Part shown: one piece after another, positions 1 to 8,066 of the stretch
How positions within the stretch are numbered: position 1 is the first letter of the stretch
Layout of the letters: every line of letters starts with the position of its first letter
NCBI GenBank assembly: GCA_963837155.1
Contig: CAWIMB010000001.1
Location: 372,001-436,000 of the forward strand
Source of the DNA: DASQHW01 sp963837155
GTDB taxonomy: Bacteria > Actinomycetota > Acidimicrobiia > IMCC26256 > PALSA-610
Direction: 5' to 3'
Length of the DNA: 64,000 nucleotides
Notes under the pieces: generated by a model
What the model was told of the DNA's origin: nothing
The model's database searches: none
Seen by the model: the letters and a program-made list of their open reading frames with translations, nothing else
Translations under genes and position numbers: made by a program

Positions 1-86
1 TTCTCCGCGGTAAAACGACGCGCGAGCGCGGCACCGATGCCCGACGCGCCTCCGGTGATGACCACACACTTCCCATCGAGCTTCAC
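1..86 (-). CDS. Short-chain dehydrogenase, N-terminal fragment cut by window edge
   Basis: Only the first 28 codons are in the window. Read leftwards from a GTG at 86 they give the start of a Rossmann fold with the cofactor-binding motif TGGASGIG, which is typical of NAD(P)-dependent short-chain dehydrogenases. The GTG overlaps the TGA of the homoserine kinase gene in a 4-base GTGA, so the two genes are probably cotranscribed. The substrate cannot be predicted from this fragment. Confidence 0.75.
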   Translation of the reverse strand, partial: MKLDGKCVVITGGASGIGAALARRFTAE

Positions 87-895
87 TGCTTCGACCTCGT
101 CGTCACGGTCGCTCCCTCCTCGGCGATCTCGAGCACGATCGCGCGCCCACCGGCGGGCATGGCCGCGGCGATCTCCGGTGCTCGGGCCGGATCGGCGAAC
201 GCGGCCGCCGACGGCCCCGACCCGGACACCCACGCCGCGAACGCGCCGGCCCGCAACGCGGTGTCTATCGCGATCCGGGTCTCGGGCGCGCGGGACAACC
301 GGCGATCCTGGTGCAAACGGTCCTCGGTTGCAGTCCGCAGCGCGTCGGTGTCGCCTGCGGACAGTGCCGCGACGAGGAGGGCGGTGCGGCCCACGTTGAA
401 GGCCGCATCGTCGAAGGTGACCTGGTCGGGAAGCAGTCTTCGAGACGATGTGGTGGCCGTTTCGCGATCGGGAACCCAGACCACCACGGCGAGGTCGCAG
501 CCGAGCGGAACCCGCACGGCCCGCCCGCCCGCGACCGCGACGACCCCGCCGAGCAACGACGCGGCGACATTGTCCGCGTGACCTTCGAGGTCGGTCGCGA
601 CCGGGAGCACGTCATGACGGGCGACGCGCAGCGGCTGTTCGCGCTGCACCAACGCCGCGAGGAGCCCGGCGACGCGCGCCGCGCCCGAGAAGCCGAGGCC
701 CCGCCCCCCGGGAAAGTGCGAACGCACGCTGAGCGGACCCTCGCCGCTCGCGTGTCGGAACGCGCGTACTGCGGGATGGGTCTCGGGCGCGTGCTCGCGG
801 CCGTTGGCACTCACCTCGAGATACGTGCCGAGCGCGACCGCGACCGCGTCGAACGCCGAACCGAGGTTCGCGGACGAGGCCGGTACACGCACCAT
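83..895 (-). CDS. thrB: Homoserine kinase (GHMP kinase family)
   Basis: GHMP-family kinase of about 270 residues. Homoserine kinase phosphorylates homoserine with ATP ahead of threonine synthase in the cytoplasm. Near the N-terminus the protein carries the family motif PASSANLGSAFD, followed around residue 80 by the phosphate-binding stretch PGGRGLGFSGAA. The usual second motif is GLGSSAA, so this copy is slightly divergent there. I chose the ATG at 895 because MVRVPASSANLG is the normal N-terminus and a GAGGACGG stretch lies about 9 bases upstream; the frame stays open to 997. It overlaps the SDR start by 4 bases and is not next to thrC or hom here. Another GHMP kinase activity is possible. 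Confidence 0.75.
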   Translation of the reverse strand: MVRVPASSANLGSAFDAVAVALGTYLEVSANGREHAPETHPAVRAFRHASGEGPLSVRSHFPGGRGLGFSGAARVAGLLAALVQREQPLRVARHDVLPVATDLEGHADNVAASLLGGVVAVAGGRAVRVPLGCDLAVVVWVPDRETATTSSRRLLPDQVTFDDAAFNVGRTALLVAALSAGDTDALRTATEDRLHQDRRLSRAPETRIAIDTALRAGAFAAWVSGSGPSAAAFADPARAPEIAAAMPAGGRAIVLEIAEEGATVTTRSKQ

Positions 896-918
896 CCAAC
901 CCGTCCTCGTCACGCTTG

Positions 919-942
919 GGTCGACTCCACGCTCCGCTCCCA
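919..942 (-). repeat. 24-base repeat upstream of thrB, second copy at 42311-42334
   Basis: On the minus strand this reads as a GC-rich 24-mer starting GGGAGCGGAGCG and ending GGAGTCGACCC. A copy with one difference lies at 42311-42334, also on the minus strand and also just upstream of a leftward gene start. Two copies in like positions suggest a dispersed extragenic element. Its function is unknown. Confidence 0.45.
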
Positions 943-1041
943 TTTCGATTCGTCTTCCGATCCAGCCTGGCATCCTTCGCGCAACCGGACGCGCCACTCG
1001 GATGCCACGAATTGACGCGTTGGCAGAGGTACCGTCATCCC

Positions 1042-1323
1042 GTGCCGCGGCTGTGTGCGAGACCCGGGTGTAACGCCGCCGCGGCCGCGACGTTCACCTT
1101 CGATCCCGACGAGCTGATCGTTTGGCTCGACGCGCCCGCCGACGGCGGCGCACGCGCGGGCGAACTGTGCGAGCGGCATGTCAGCGCGCTGAAACCGCCC
1201 AAGGGATGGACCCTCGATGATCGTCGCGGGAAGCGGGAGGCGGCCGCGCACGAGTTGGCAGTCGTGCTGGACGCCCGGAGCCCACTGCTTTCACGGGCCT
1301 TTCGCAATTCGGGCGCGGTTTGA
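1042..1323 (+). CDS. DUF3499-like small zinc-ribbon-type protein
   Basis: A 93-residue protein beginning VPRLCARPGC. The early C-x4-C pair, the LCERH motif about 40 residues later and a following PPKGW match the actinobacterial DUF3499 pattern, in which Cys and His residues probably bind metal. Function is unknown. I took the GTG at 1042 because family members start just before the first Cys; the frame is open back to 916. The C-terminus ends with a motif, VLDARSPLLSRAFRN, that recurs almost exactly in the next gene. It lies head-to-head with thrB and in tandem with its paralogue 76 bases downstream, so a local duplication is likely. Confidence 0.6.
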   Translation: MPRLCARPGCNAAAAATFTFDPDELIVWLDAPADGGARAGELCERHVSALKPPKGWTLDDRRGKREAAAHELAVVLDARSPLLSRAFRNSGAV

Positions 1324-1399
1324 CCGCCACCCAGCGCGTGAAGACATACTCGGTCCGCAGCGTGCGGGCGGTCGTTGCATACGGGAGGTGAGTCCGACG

Positions 1400-1939
1400 A
1401 TGGTCTCCGGCCCGAACTGGGCTCGGCGCTACGGCGTGGAGCCGCAGCGCCTTTGCGCGCGCCCGGGCTGCGGCGCACCCGCAACCGCGACCCTGCGATT
1501 CCAGCCCGCGCAGCGCGCGGCGTGGCTCATCGACGTCGACGACGCCGCGGCCCGCACCGAACGCGACTTCTGCGAGCGGCATGCGACCGCGCTCCCGCTT
1601 CCGCGCGGCTGGCAGCTGTACGACCGTCGCCGCGCGGTGGGTGCCGACACTGATCCCGACGCACCAGATACGCCCGGGTTGCGCCGGCCCGTGCTGCGCG
1701 CGCGCCGGATGGAGCTGGCACCGGTGCCCGTCGAGGAGCTCGAGGATTCCGAAGAGCCCGAGACCACGGCCGAACGGAAACAACCACAAGATCCGGAACC
1801 CGAACGGGAAGTGCCGGAGGAGCCGCATGTCGCGGGCGAGACACTCAGCAACGTCCTCGACGCGCGGACGCCGCTGTTACAGCGCGCGTTCCGAAACGTG
1901 TGGCCGGGCGCCGGCGGCGCCGATGGCACCGACGACTGA
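1400..1939 (+). CDS. DUF3499-like protein with long acidic linker
   Basis: A 179-residue paralogue of the preceding gene. The N-terminal part keeps the LCARPGCGAPATATL stretch, the FCERHA motif and the PRGWQLYDRR segment. An acidic, proline-rich linker of about 60 residues follows (EELEDSEEPETT region), and the protein closes with VLDARTPLLQRAFRN, the same C-terminal motif as its neighbour. The ATG at 1400 has a good Shine-Dalgarno (GGGAGGTG, 9 bases away). The shared tail, kept although the linkers differ completely, suggests a short peptide that docks on a common partner. No function is known. Confidence 0.6.
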   Translation: MVSGPNWARRYGVEPQRLCARPGCGAPATATLRFQPAQRAAWLIDVDDAAARTERDFCERHATALPLPRGWQLYDRRRAVGADTDPDAPDTPGLRRPVLRARRMELAPVPVEELEDSEEPETTAERKQPQDPEPEREVPEEPHVAGETLSNVLDARTPLLQRAFRNVWPGAGGADGTDD

Positions 1940-1945
1940 GCGCGA

Positions 1946-3108
1946 TCAATCGACTGTTACGGAAGGCCGCCGGGAAGAGGCGCGGATGCGCACCGGAGTG
2001 AGCGCTACGAAAAGCGCGATCGCAGCCAGGCCCAGCAGACCCGTGCGCAAACCGAACGCGCTCGACAAGAGACCGACGACCAGCGGGCCCGCGACCATGC
2101 CGAGGTAGCCACACGCGGTGACACCTCCGATCGCGAGCGATGGATGGCGCGCTTCGTTGTTGACGTCGGCGAGCAGCAGCGGCCAGACGACTGAGATCCC
2201 GACGGCGGCTGCCGCCAGCCCGGCGGCCGCGATCGCCGCGGTGCCACACAGCGCCTCGGTCGCGATACCGCCCGCCGCAAGCAGACCGCCGAGCACGATC
2301 GCCCGGCGCGAACCGAGCGCGCCGACGACGGGACCGCCGCCGATGCGTGCGAGCGTGGCGAGGCTTTCACCGGCGACGTACGCACTCACTCCCGCGAGGA
2401 CGCCCAGGCCCAGATGGGCGCGGAGATACAGGATGCCCCACGTGGCGATGCCGCCTTCGACCATCGCAGCCGCGCCGAACACCGACGCGAGAAGGAGCAG
2501 TCCTTCGTGCCTGAGACCGGCGACGGCGCGCAGCATCGACGGATGCTCCGCGGCGGCGGCTCGGGTACCCGGCTCCGGCGCACCATCGCTGCGGTCGCCA
2601 CCGCAACGATCGCGACTCCGATCCAGACCGCACGCCACGAAGCTCCAAGCGAGAGCGCGATGCCGGTCGTCGCGGCGCCGAGCACCGCGGCACCGTTGAA
2701 CAAACCGTGAAAGCGCACGAGCCGGCCCGGTTCCGGCGCGAGCGCGTCGGCGGCGATGATGTTCATGACCACGTCGACCATGCCGCCGGCGGCGACCGCG
2801 AGGACGAATACCGGCGCGAACAACACGATGCGCGGCGCGCCCGCTGCGATCGCGAGGAGCGCGCCCCACAGTGCCATTGCGCCGGCCAGCGCGATACGGG
2901 CACCCCACCGGTCGGTGAGCGCACCGCCGAAAACGGCAACGGTGGTCGCCGCGCCGATGCCGGCCGCGAGCAACAGGCCAAGTTGCGCGTCGGTGAGATC
3001 GAACGCGCGCTCGACGTCAACGGCCGCGACCGCCCACGTACCGGCGAACAGCCCGAATACGAGAAATGACGCGGCCACCGGCCGCAGAGTCGGGCGCCCG
3101 GGGGACAC
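1946..3108 (-). CDS. MFS transporter, reading frame broken near 2565
   Basis: A major facilitator superfamily permease of about 385 residues and 12 predicted membrane segments. The first 180 residues read from a GTG at 3108 and contain the motif-A-like GGALTDRWGAR loop after helix 2. Near 2555-2575, in the cytoplasmic loop between the two six-helix halves, the frame shifts, and the second half continues in another frame from EHPSMLRAVAGL to the stop at 1946. Both halves are well preserved, so this is probably a single-base indel rather than an old pseudogene. The start lies 2 bases after the aldo/keto reductase stop. Substrate unknown. Confidence 0.7.
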
Positions 3109-3110
3109 CG

Positions 3111-4079
3111 TTAGCGCTTGATGCGCCGGGCGAGCATCTTGAAGCCGCCGCTCGCACCTCGCACCGGATGGAACGCGTCCGACACAGACGTCAACTGCGC
3201 AAGCTCATCGCCGGAAAGCTCCAGATCGGCCGCGGCGACGTTCGCCTCGAGCTGGCTGACGCTGCTCGCGCCCGGAATCGCGATCACATTCGGATGACTG
3301 ATCACCCACGCCAGCGCGACCTGGGCCGGTGTCGCATCGTGGTTCTTCGCAATGGCGCGGAGCGTCTCGATGAGGTCGTGTGCCTGCACGACGTTCTCGG
3401 GCAGAAACAATGGATCGAACATGCGCGCCGAATTCTTCGGCAGATTCGTCGCGTCGTACCGACCCGACAAGAGGCCCTTGGCAAGCGGGCTGTACGCGAT
3501 CACGAGCCGGTCGTTCGCCGCCGCGTACGGCACGAGCTCCGCGTCGGGCTTGCGCACCGCCAGGCTGTACTGCACCTGGTTCGACAGAACGGGTGAACCG
3601 AGCGCGCGCTCGGCCGCCTTCCAACGCGAGAGCGAGAAGTTACTGACGCCGACGTGATCGATCGCTCCCGCGTCGAGGAGCCGCCGCATGCCGCGCATCT
3701 GTTCGGCGATCGGCACCGCGGGGTTCGGCCAGTGGATTTGGTAGAGATCGATCTTGTCGACGCCGAGCCGCTCGGCGCTCGCGCGGCCGTGCTTCTCGAC
3801 GACGCTCGCGAGCGGTGTCACCGGGAGCAGCTTGGTCGCCAGGAAAACATCGTCTCTGCGGCCGGCGATCGCGCGGCCGACGATTCGTTCGGATTCGTTG
3901 CGCCCGTAGATCTCGGCGGTGTCGACGACGTTGACGCCCAGGTCGAGTGCTCGTTGCAGGATGCGGCCCGCCTCGCCGCTCGCGTAGTCGGCGCCGTAGC
4001 CCCAGTCCTTCGACCCGAACTGCCAGGTTCCGAGACCGATCACCGAGACGTCGGCACCATTCACCGTGATGTTGCGCAT
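3111..4079 (-). CDS. Aldo/keto reductase
   Basis: A 322-residue NADPH-dependent oxidoreductase of the aldo/keto reductase TIM-barrel family. The catalytic tetrad can be placed at Asp53, Tyr58 (in DTAEIYGR), Lys83 (ATKL) and His116 (YQIHWPNP). The C-terminal cofactor region contains the typical IPGASSVSQLEAN stretch. Length and motifs are complete. It is the fourth gene of a leftward run: MBL-Rieske protein, VOC protein, small monooxygenase, this gene, MFS transporter. The gap to the monooxygenase is 23 bases and to the transporter 2 bases, which suggests a small-molecule transformation operon. The physiological substrate cannot be assigned. Confidence 0.88.
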   Translation of the reverse strand: MRNITVNGADVSVIGLGTWQFGSKDWGYGADYASGEAGRILQRALDLGVNVVDTAEIYGRNESERIVGRAIAGRRDDVFLATKLLPVTPLASVVEKHGRASAERLGVDKIDLYQIHWPNPAVPIAEQMRGMRRLLDAGAIDHVGVSNFSLSRWKAAERALGSPVLSNQVQYSLAVRKPDAELVPYAAANDRLVIAYSPLAKGLLSGRYDATNLPKNSARMFDPLFLPENVVQAHDLIETLRAIAKNHDATPAQVALAWVISHPNVIAIPGASSVSQLEANVAAADLELSGDELAQLTSVSDAFHPVRGASGGFKMLARRIKR

Positions 4080-4102
4080 CGCGGGAGAATACTCAGGCGC
4101 GG

Positions 4103-4399
4103 TCAGAGACGGATCGGCTCCGCTTCGAAGATGTCCATCTCCGGCGGCTCGGCGACGAGTTTGGCCGCCGCCTGCACGAACTCACCCGACGCCGGGACCC
4201 GGAAGTGCGCGAGCAGGGATGCCTTGTCCGCCCACCGCTCGACGAACACGAGGCGGAGCGGCTCCTCGACGTGGCGGTGCACCGCGTGCGAGACACAACC
4301 GGGCTCGGTGCGAGATCGACGTACGTGCTCGAGACTCAACCGGATCAGCTCGTCGATCGTTTCCGGCGTCCCCAACACCGTTCCGGTCACGATGATCAT
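4103..4399 (-). CDS. Antibiotic biosynthesis monooxygenase (ABM)-domain protein
   Basis: A 98-residue protein with the ferredoxin-like fold pattern of the ABM family: N-terminal beta strand MIIVTGTVLG, helix, RTEPGCVSHAVHRHV and the conserved VFVERWADKASLLAHF segment. Family members act as dimeric quinol monooxygenases or haem-degrading enzymes without a bound cofactor. The gene starts 2 bases after the stop of the VOC gene, so translational coupling is likely. Confidence 0.75.
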   Translation of the reverse strand: MIIVTGTVLGTPETIDELIRLSLEHVRRSRTEPGCVSHAVHRHVEEPLRLVFVERWADKASLLAHFRVPASGEFVQAAAKLVAEPPEMDIFEAEPIRL

Positions 4400-4401
4400 G
4401 C

Positions 4402-4851
4402 TCAGTGGAATCCTTGATCGTCGAGATGCCGCCGGTATGCCATCGGCAGCAGCTCGACGAGCTGGCCGTCGGGATCGCGAACGAACACTGCGGCACCGAT
4501 GTTCGAGCTGTCGACGACTTCTCCGCCGTAGTCAGGAACGCGCGCGCACACGTCGTCGATGTCGTCGACCGAGAGGGAGACGTGCGTGAGGCCTGGCTCG
4601 TTCATCGTGCGCGGCCGAAATGCTTCGGTCTGACCCTCGGCCGAGTAGTGCAAGAGCTCGAGCACGAGACCGTCGCGCACAAGGTAGGCAGCCGTCATGC
4701 CGAGCGGCGGAGTGAGCGACATGAGTTGGGCGGAGGTCTCGTCGGGCGGCGTGATCTCGCGCTCCAACGTGAACCCGAACAGCTCGGAGTAGAACCGCTT
4801 CGACCGCTCCAGATCATTGACGCACTGGCCAACGTGGTTGAACGCAGTCAC
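4402..4851 (-). CDS. VOC (glyoxalase/dioxygenase fold) protein
   Basis: A 149-residue vicinal-oxygen-chelate protein with two beta-alpha-beta-beta-beta modules. The opening FNHVGQCVNDLERSKRFY and the closing VFVRDPDGQLVELLP are signature segments; candidate metal ligands are His6, Glu65 (VLELLHY), His90 (LTHVSL) and Glu133. Family members include glyoxalase I, extradiol dioxygenases and epimerases. The GTG start overlaps the MBL-Rieske stop in a GTGA, so the two are translationally coupled and may act on the same compound. Confidence 0.8.
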   Translation of the reverse strand: MTAFNHVGQCVNDLERSKRFYSELFGFTLEREITPPDETSAQLMSLTPPLGMTAAYLVRDGLVLELLHYSAEGQTEAFRPRTMNEPGLTHVSLSVDDIDDVCARVPDYGGEVVDSSNIGAAVFVRDPDGQLVELLPMAYRRHLDDQGFH

Positions 4852-6407
4852 GAGTCATCCCCGATGCGTTCGCACCGCAGGTGCTTGTCGTCGCTGGTCA
4901 GGCACGAGCCCGTTGCCAAGTCGAACTCCCAGTGGTGCAAGCTGCAGGTGAGCACACCGTCTTCTATCTCACCGAAGCGCGTCAGGTCGGCTTGCCGATG
5001 CGGGCACCACCGCTCGATGCGCCAGCCGTCGCGCTCGAAGAACTCGTCGTCGCGGCGCCGGCGGTCTCGGTAGCACCGCTCGACGTACGCAATGCGCTCC
5101 GGCGACAGGGCCTTGAAGAACGTCATCACGTACTCGTTGAAGTTCGTGGGATCGGGCCGGTGGGCGGTGAAGCGACAGGACAGGAAGAGCGCGTTCACCC
5201 AGTCCTCGACGTGCCGCTCGATCAACGCCTCGAGCAGCCTGCGATCGACGTCGGCCTTGTAGACGTACGGCTCGCCGCGCCAGACCCGCACCTGCGACTC
5301 GACGAAATCGATGCAGACATTGGCGTCCGGCTCGCCCACGTCCAGCACGACGTTGCCGGCGACACCGGCCGAGGTGATCGGCGCGCGCACGAGCAGCGGT
5401 TCGAACCACGGCGCGAGGTCGGACACAAGATCACGGCGAGCATGCGACCAGCCGGCGCGCTCCTGCTCGAGCCAGGCACTCCAGTCGCGCCGGTATTCCT
5501 CGAGGTACGCGCGCTTCTCGTCGAACGGCCGCCGCGGCTCCTCCTCGCCGATCGGATCGGTGACCTTGCACTCGCCGCCGTCCAACTCGATCACCGATCC
5601 CGGCACGATCAACTCGGCGGTCGTGATCCCGGCGCCCGCGAGGCGCTCGAGGAAGACGGTCTGGTCGGGGAAGATGTTCGCCTCGTCGCGCGTGATGTCG
5701 TTCAAGTCGAACAAGCCGTCGTCGAGGAACGCGGGCGGACCGGCACACGGAAAGACGTGAGCGGCGCCGATCCACTCGATGTACTGCTGGGCGCGGGCCA
5801 TCTGATTCACGCGCTTGTCTCGAGCCAGCTGCGTCTTCAGCGAGGGTGGGAAGTCGTACGCGATCGGGTACCAGATCGCGCCCGAGAACTGCACGATCTG
5901 CGCGTCGAACGGTCCGTGCGCACGCAACACATCGAGATCGCCGGGCCTCGCGTCGTTCTGGTTCAACACTCGCGCATCGCCGTCGTCGAGCACGAGCAAC
6001 GAGTCGCCGAGTGGCCCGTCGGCGGGTTCGGTAAACGACAGCAACGTCACGCGCAGTCCGTCAAGGTCGTTGGTCTCGCCGTGTCGGGTCCGCACGAAGT
6101 GCTCGAAGCCGAGCGCGCGGAGCTCGCGTTCGAGCAACGGCACACCGAATTCGGGCAGGAGTACCCGCGCCCGCTTGTCGACGTGCGCGGCGATCCACTG
6201 CGGGTCGAAGTGGTCGCGATGCAGGTGTGAGACGTAGAGGTAGTCGGGCGCGGTGAACGCCGACACGTCCAGCTGGTCATTTCTGGGAAACGGGAACCAC
6301 GAGCCGAAGTACGCGGGCGTGAACCACGGGTCGCACAGGACGGTCCCGCCGCGCGTCTCCACGAAGAAGCCGACGTGGCCCAGGAACGTCATCCGCATCC
6401 CGCCCAT
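4848..6407 (-). CDS. Metallo-beta-lactamase-fold hydrolase fused to a C-terminal Rieske domain
   Basis: A 519-residue two-domain protein. The N-terminal part is an MBL-fold hydrolase with metal motif HLHRDH (His61, His63, Asp65, His66). The C-terminal 55 residues form a Rieske [2Fe-2S] site: Cys468-x-His470, 17 residues, Cys488-x2-His491. MBL-like plus Rieske domains are known from CMP-N-acetylneuraminate hydroxylase, where the Rieske domain is N-terminal; here the order is reversed. The protein may therefore be an oxygenase or hydrolase of a lipid or sugar derivative. I took the ATG at 6407 (an alternative is 6398); the frame is open to 6929 but that part is low-complexity. No signal peptide is seen. 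First gene of a five-gene leftward run. Confidence 0.75.
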   Translation of the reverse strand: MGGMRMTFLGHVGFFVETRGGTVLCDPWFTPAYFGSWFPFPRNDQLDVSAFTAPDYLYVSHLHRDHFDPQWIAAHVDKRARVLLPEFGVPLLERELRALGFEHFVRTRHGETNDLDGLRVTLLSFTEPADGPLGDSLLVLDDGDARVLNQNDARPGDLDVLRAHGPFDAQIVQFSGAIWYPIAYDFPPSLKTQLARDKRVNQMARAQQYIEWIGAAHVFPCAGPPAFLDDGLFDLNDITRDEANIFPDQTVFLERLAGAGITTAELIVPGSVIELDGGECKVTDPIGEEEPRRPFDEKRAYLEEYRRDWSAWLEQERAGWSHARRDLVSDLAPWFEPLLVRAPITSAGVAGNVVLDVGEPDANVCIDFVESQVRVWRGEPYVYKADVDRRLLEALIERHVEDWVNALFLSCRFTAHRPDPTNFNEYVMTFFKALSPERIAYVERCYRDRRRRDDEFFERDGWRIERWCPHRQADLTRFGEIEDGVLTCSLHHWEFDLATGSCLTSDDKHLRCERIGDDS

Positions 6408-6557
6408 TCTCGCGAGCGAGCGTCGCGAGTCGGGTATCCCGCCGAGCAGGGAACGGGGCCCGAGCGGTCCGGCCGGAGGCCGAGAGCGGGAAATACGAAT
6501 TCCCGTCCACTGGCATGCCCCGGCACGGACGGTGTGCGAAATGGAGTTCACCGAAGC

Positions 6558-6624
6558 GATCCCATCCCAGCCGGCATCTCCCCCTCTGCCCCTCCCTGTG
6601 GAGGGGGACCTGCCGGATGGGATC
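6558..6624. repeat. Nested inverted repeat in a divergent intergenic region
   Basis: The 435 bases between 6407 and 6843 hold no convincing gene. They contain an outer perfect 10-base inverted repeat (GATCCCATCC at 6558-6567 against GGATGGGATC at 6615-6624) around an inner 8-base stem (6588-6595 with 6600-6607, loop CTGT). It could be a REP-like or small mobile repeat, or a structured leader upstream of the sigma factor. No similar copy is visible elsewhere in the window. Confidence 0.5.
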
Positions 6625-6842
6625 TCGCTCGGCGTCCCGGGCACCACGTTGCCGGTCCCGGGCGGGAGGGTCGCCGCACTGGCGACCATTGGGGGTGCGC
6701 TCGCGGCGAGCGGAGCGGCACTCGCCCGGGCCGCCCCCCGGGTTCGATCCCGGCACCGTTGCACGTGACAGCAGTCCTCGTTCCGGCATTTACACTTCGG
6801 TTGGTCGCGGCCGTGTGCGATCAACCGGAGGTGTGCACGAGG

Positions 6843-7406
6843 GTGCCCGCGAACGCGCACGACCGGGCACTCGTCGCCCAGCTCCGAGCGGGCGACGAAG
6901 CGGCCCTGCGCACTGCGTACCACGAACACGCTCCCGCGGTGTTCGGCCTCGCGATGCGCGTGCTCGCAAACGAGGCGCTGGCCGAAGAGGCCACCCAGGA
7001 CGTGTTCGTTCGCCTATGGGAGCAGCCAGACCGCTTCGACGCGGAGCGCGGCACGCTCCGTTCGTTCCTTCTCGCGATCACACACAGCCGCGCCGTCGAG
7101 CGCGTCCGCGCCGAGGACTCGATCCGTCGCCGTCACGAGTCGGCCCAACGTCAGCCGGTCGTACCGGTGAACGACGATCCCGCGCGCAGCCTCGTCGTGC
7201 GCGATGTGCAAGACGCCGTGCGGCGCGCGCTTGCGGAACTACCAGACGATCAACGTCGTGCGATCGAAATGGCGTACTACGAAGGTCTTTCCTACCGCGA
7301 CGTCGCCGCCGCGCTCTCCGAGCCCGAAGGAACGGTCAAATACCGGATCCGCACCGGGATGCAGAAGATGCGGGCAGCCCTGCAAGCCGTGGAGGTCGCG
7401 CCGTGA
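6843..7406 (+). CDS. ECF sigma factor (SigK-like)
   Basis: A 187-residue extracytoplasmic-function sigma factor that would direct RNA polymerase to stress promoters. Region 2 spans the QDVFVRLWEQPDRFD stretch and continues to RAVERVRAEDS; region 4 has the helix-turn-helix core YYEGLSYRDVAAALSEPEG followed by VKYRIR. The upstream open frame is low-quality; GTG at 6843 has a strong GGAGGTG site at 6827 about 10 bases away. The stop overlaps the GTG of the next gene (GTGA), and that gene has the layout of an RskA-type anti-sigma factor, so the two form a classical sigma/anti-sigma operon. Confidence 0.88.
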   Translation: MPANAHDRALVAQLRAGDEAALRTAYHEHAPAVFGLAMRVLANEALAEEATQDVFVRLWEQPDRFDAERGTLRSFLLAITHSRAVERVRAEDSIRRRHESAQRQPVVPVNDDPARSLVVRDVQDAVRRALAELPDDQRRAIEMAYYEGLSYRDVAAALSEPEGTVKYRIRTGMQKMRAALQAVEVAP

Positions 7407-8066
7407 GCGACACCTGGGACGACGAAGACCGCGCGATTGCTCAGGCGCTCGATGCCGGCATTGACGGCGGCCCCGTCGACGAGCGGGCCGTTGCCGAGTA
7501 TCGAGAGGTGCTGGGCCACCTGCCGCTCGAGCCGATCACGCCACCGAGCGATCTGGAAGACCGCGTGGTTGCCGCTGCCCTCGGTCGCCGGCCCGCCGGC
7601 ACCGCGGCGCTCGATGCCGCCCGTTCGCGACGCCGGTCGCGGCTGCGCGTGCGGCAAGCCTCAGCGCGGTGGCGGTTGCGGCCGCGATCATCGTGGCGGT
7701 GCTGATCACGACGCGCGCGACTCGTCGTCGCCCGTGCCCAAGGGCCAAATCACTTCTGTTGCCACCGCGTGGCCGGACGTCGACGCACTCTTGCGCGAGC
7801 CCGGAACTCGCGGCGGCACCTTCGACGGTGCGGCGGGCAAGGTCGCGCTCGTGCGCAATGGTCGCGGCACGGTCTACGGGTTGGCGCGCACCACGGCCGT
7901 CGGCGTGTGGGTCGACACCAAGCAGGGGACGACATCACTCGGCACCGCGGTCCCGGCTGATGGTGTGATCGCGTTCTCGGTAGACCACGCGGATGTCGTG
8001 ACCGCGGTGAGACTCACCAACCCCGACGCCACCGATCTCGCGCGAGCAACGCTCAGCGAAGACTGA
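7403..8066 (+). CDS. RskA-like membrane anti-sigma factor, frame broken twice (about 7635 and 7720)
   Basis: Probable cognate anti-sigma factor of the preceding gene. The cytoplasmic N-terminus (VSDTWDDEDRAIAQAL onward, about 75 residues) reads from GTG 7403. A single membrane segment (AVAVAAAIIVAVLITT) then appears in a second frame around 7630-7720, and a soluble extracytoplasmic domain (ITSVATAWPDVDALL to the stop at 8066) in a third. Together they form a plausible protein of about 220 residues, so two small indels are more likely than three genes. RskA-type proteins hold the sigma factor at the membrane until released by proteolysis. The last 14 bases overlap the convergent gene at 8053. 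Confidence 0.6.

Noticed and set aside
6690..6765. Sequence near 6740 with a GGTTCGATCC T-loop-like motif, as in a tRNA gene
   Set aside because: The T-stem pairs only in part, no acceptor stem partner is found upstream, and no anticodon arm can be drawn. At best it is a degraded tRNA-like piece.
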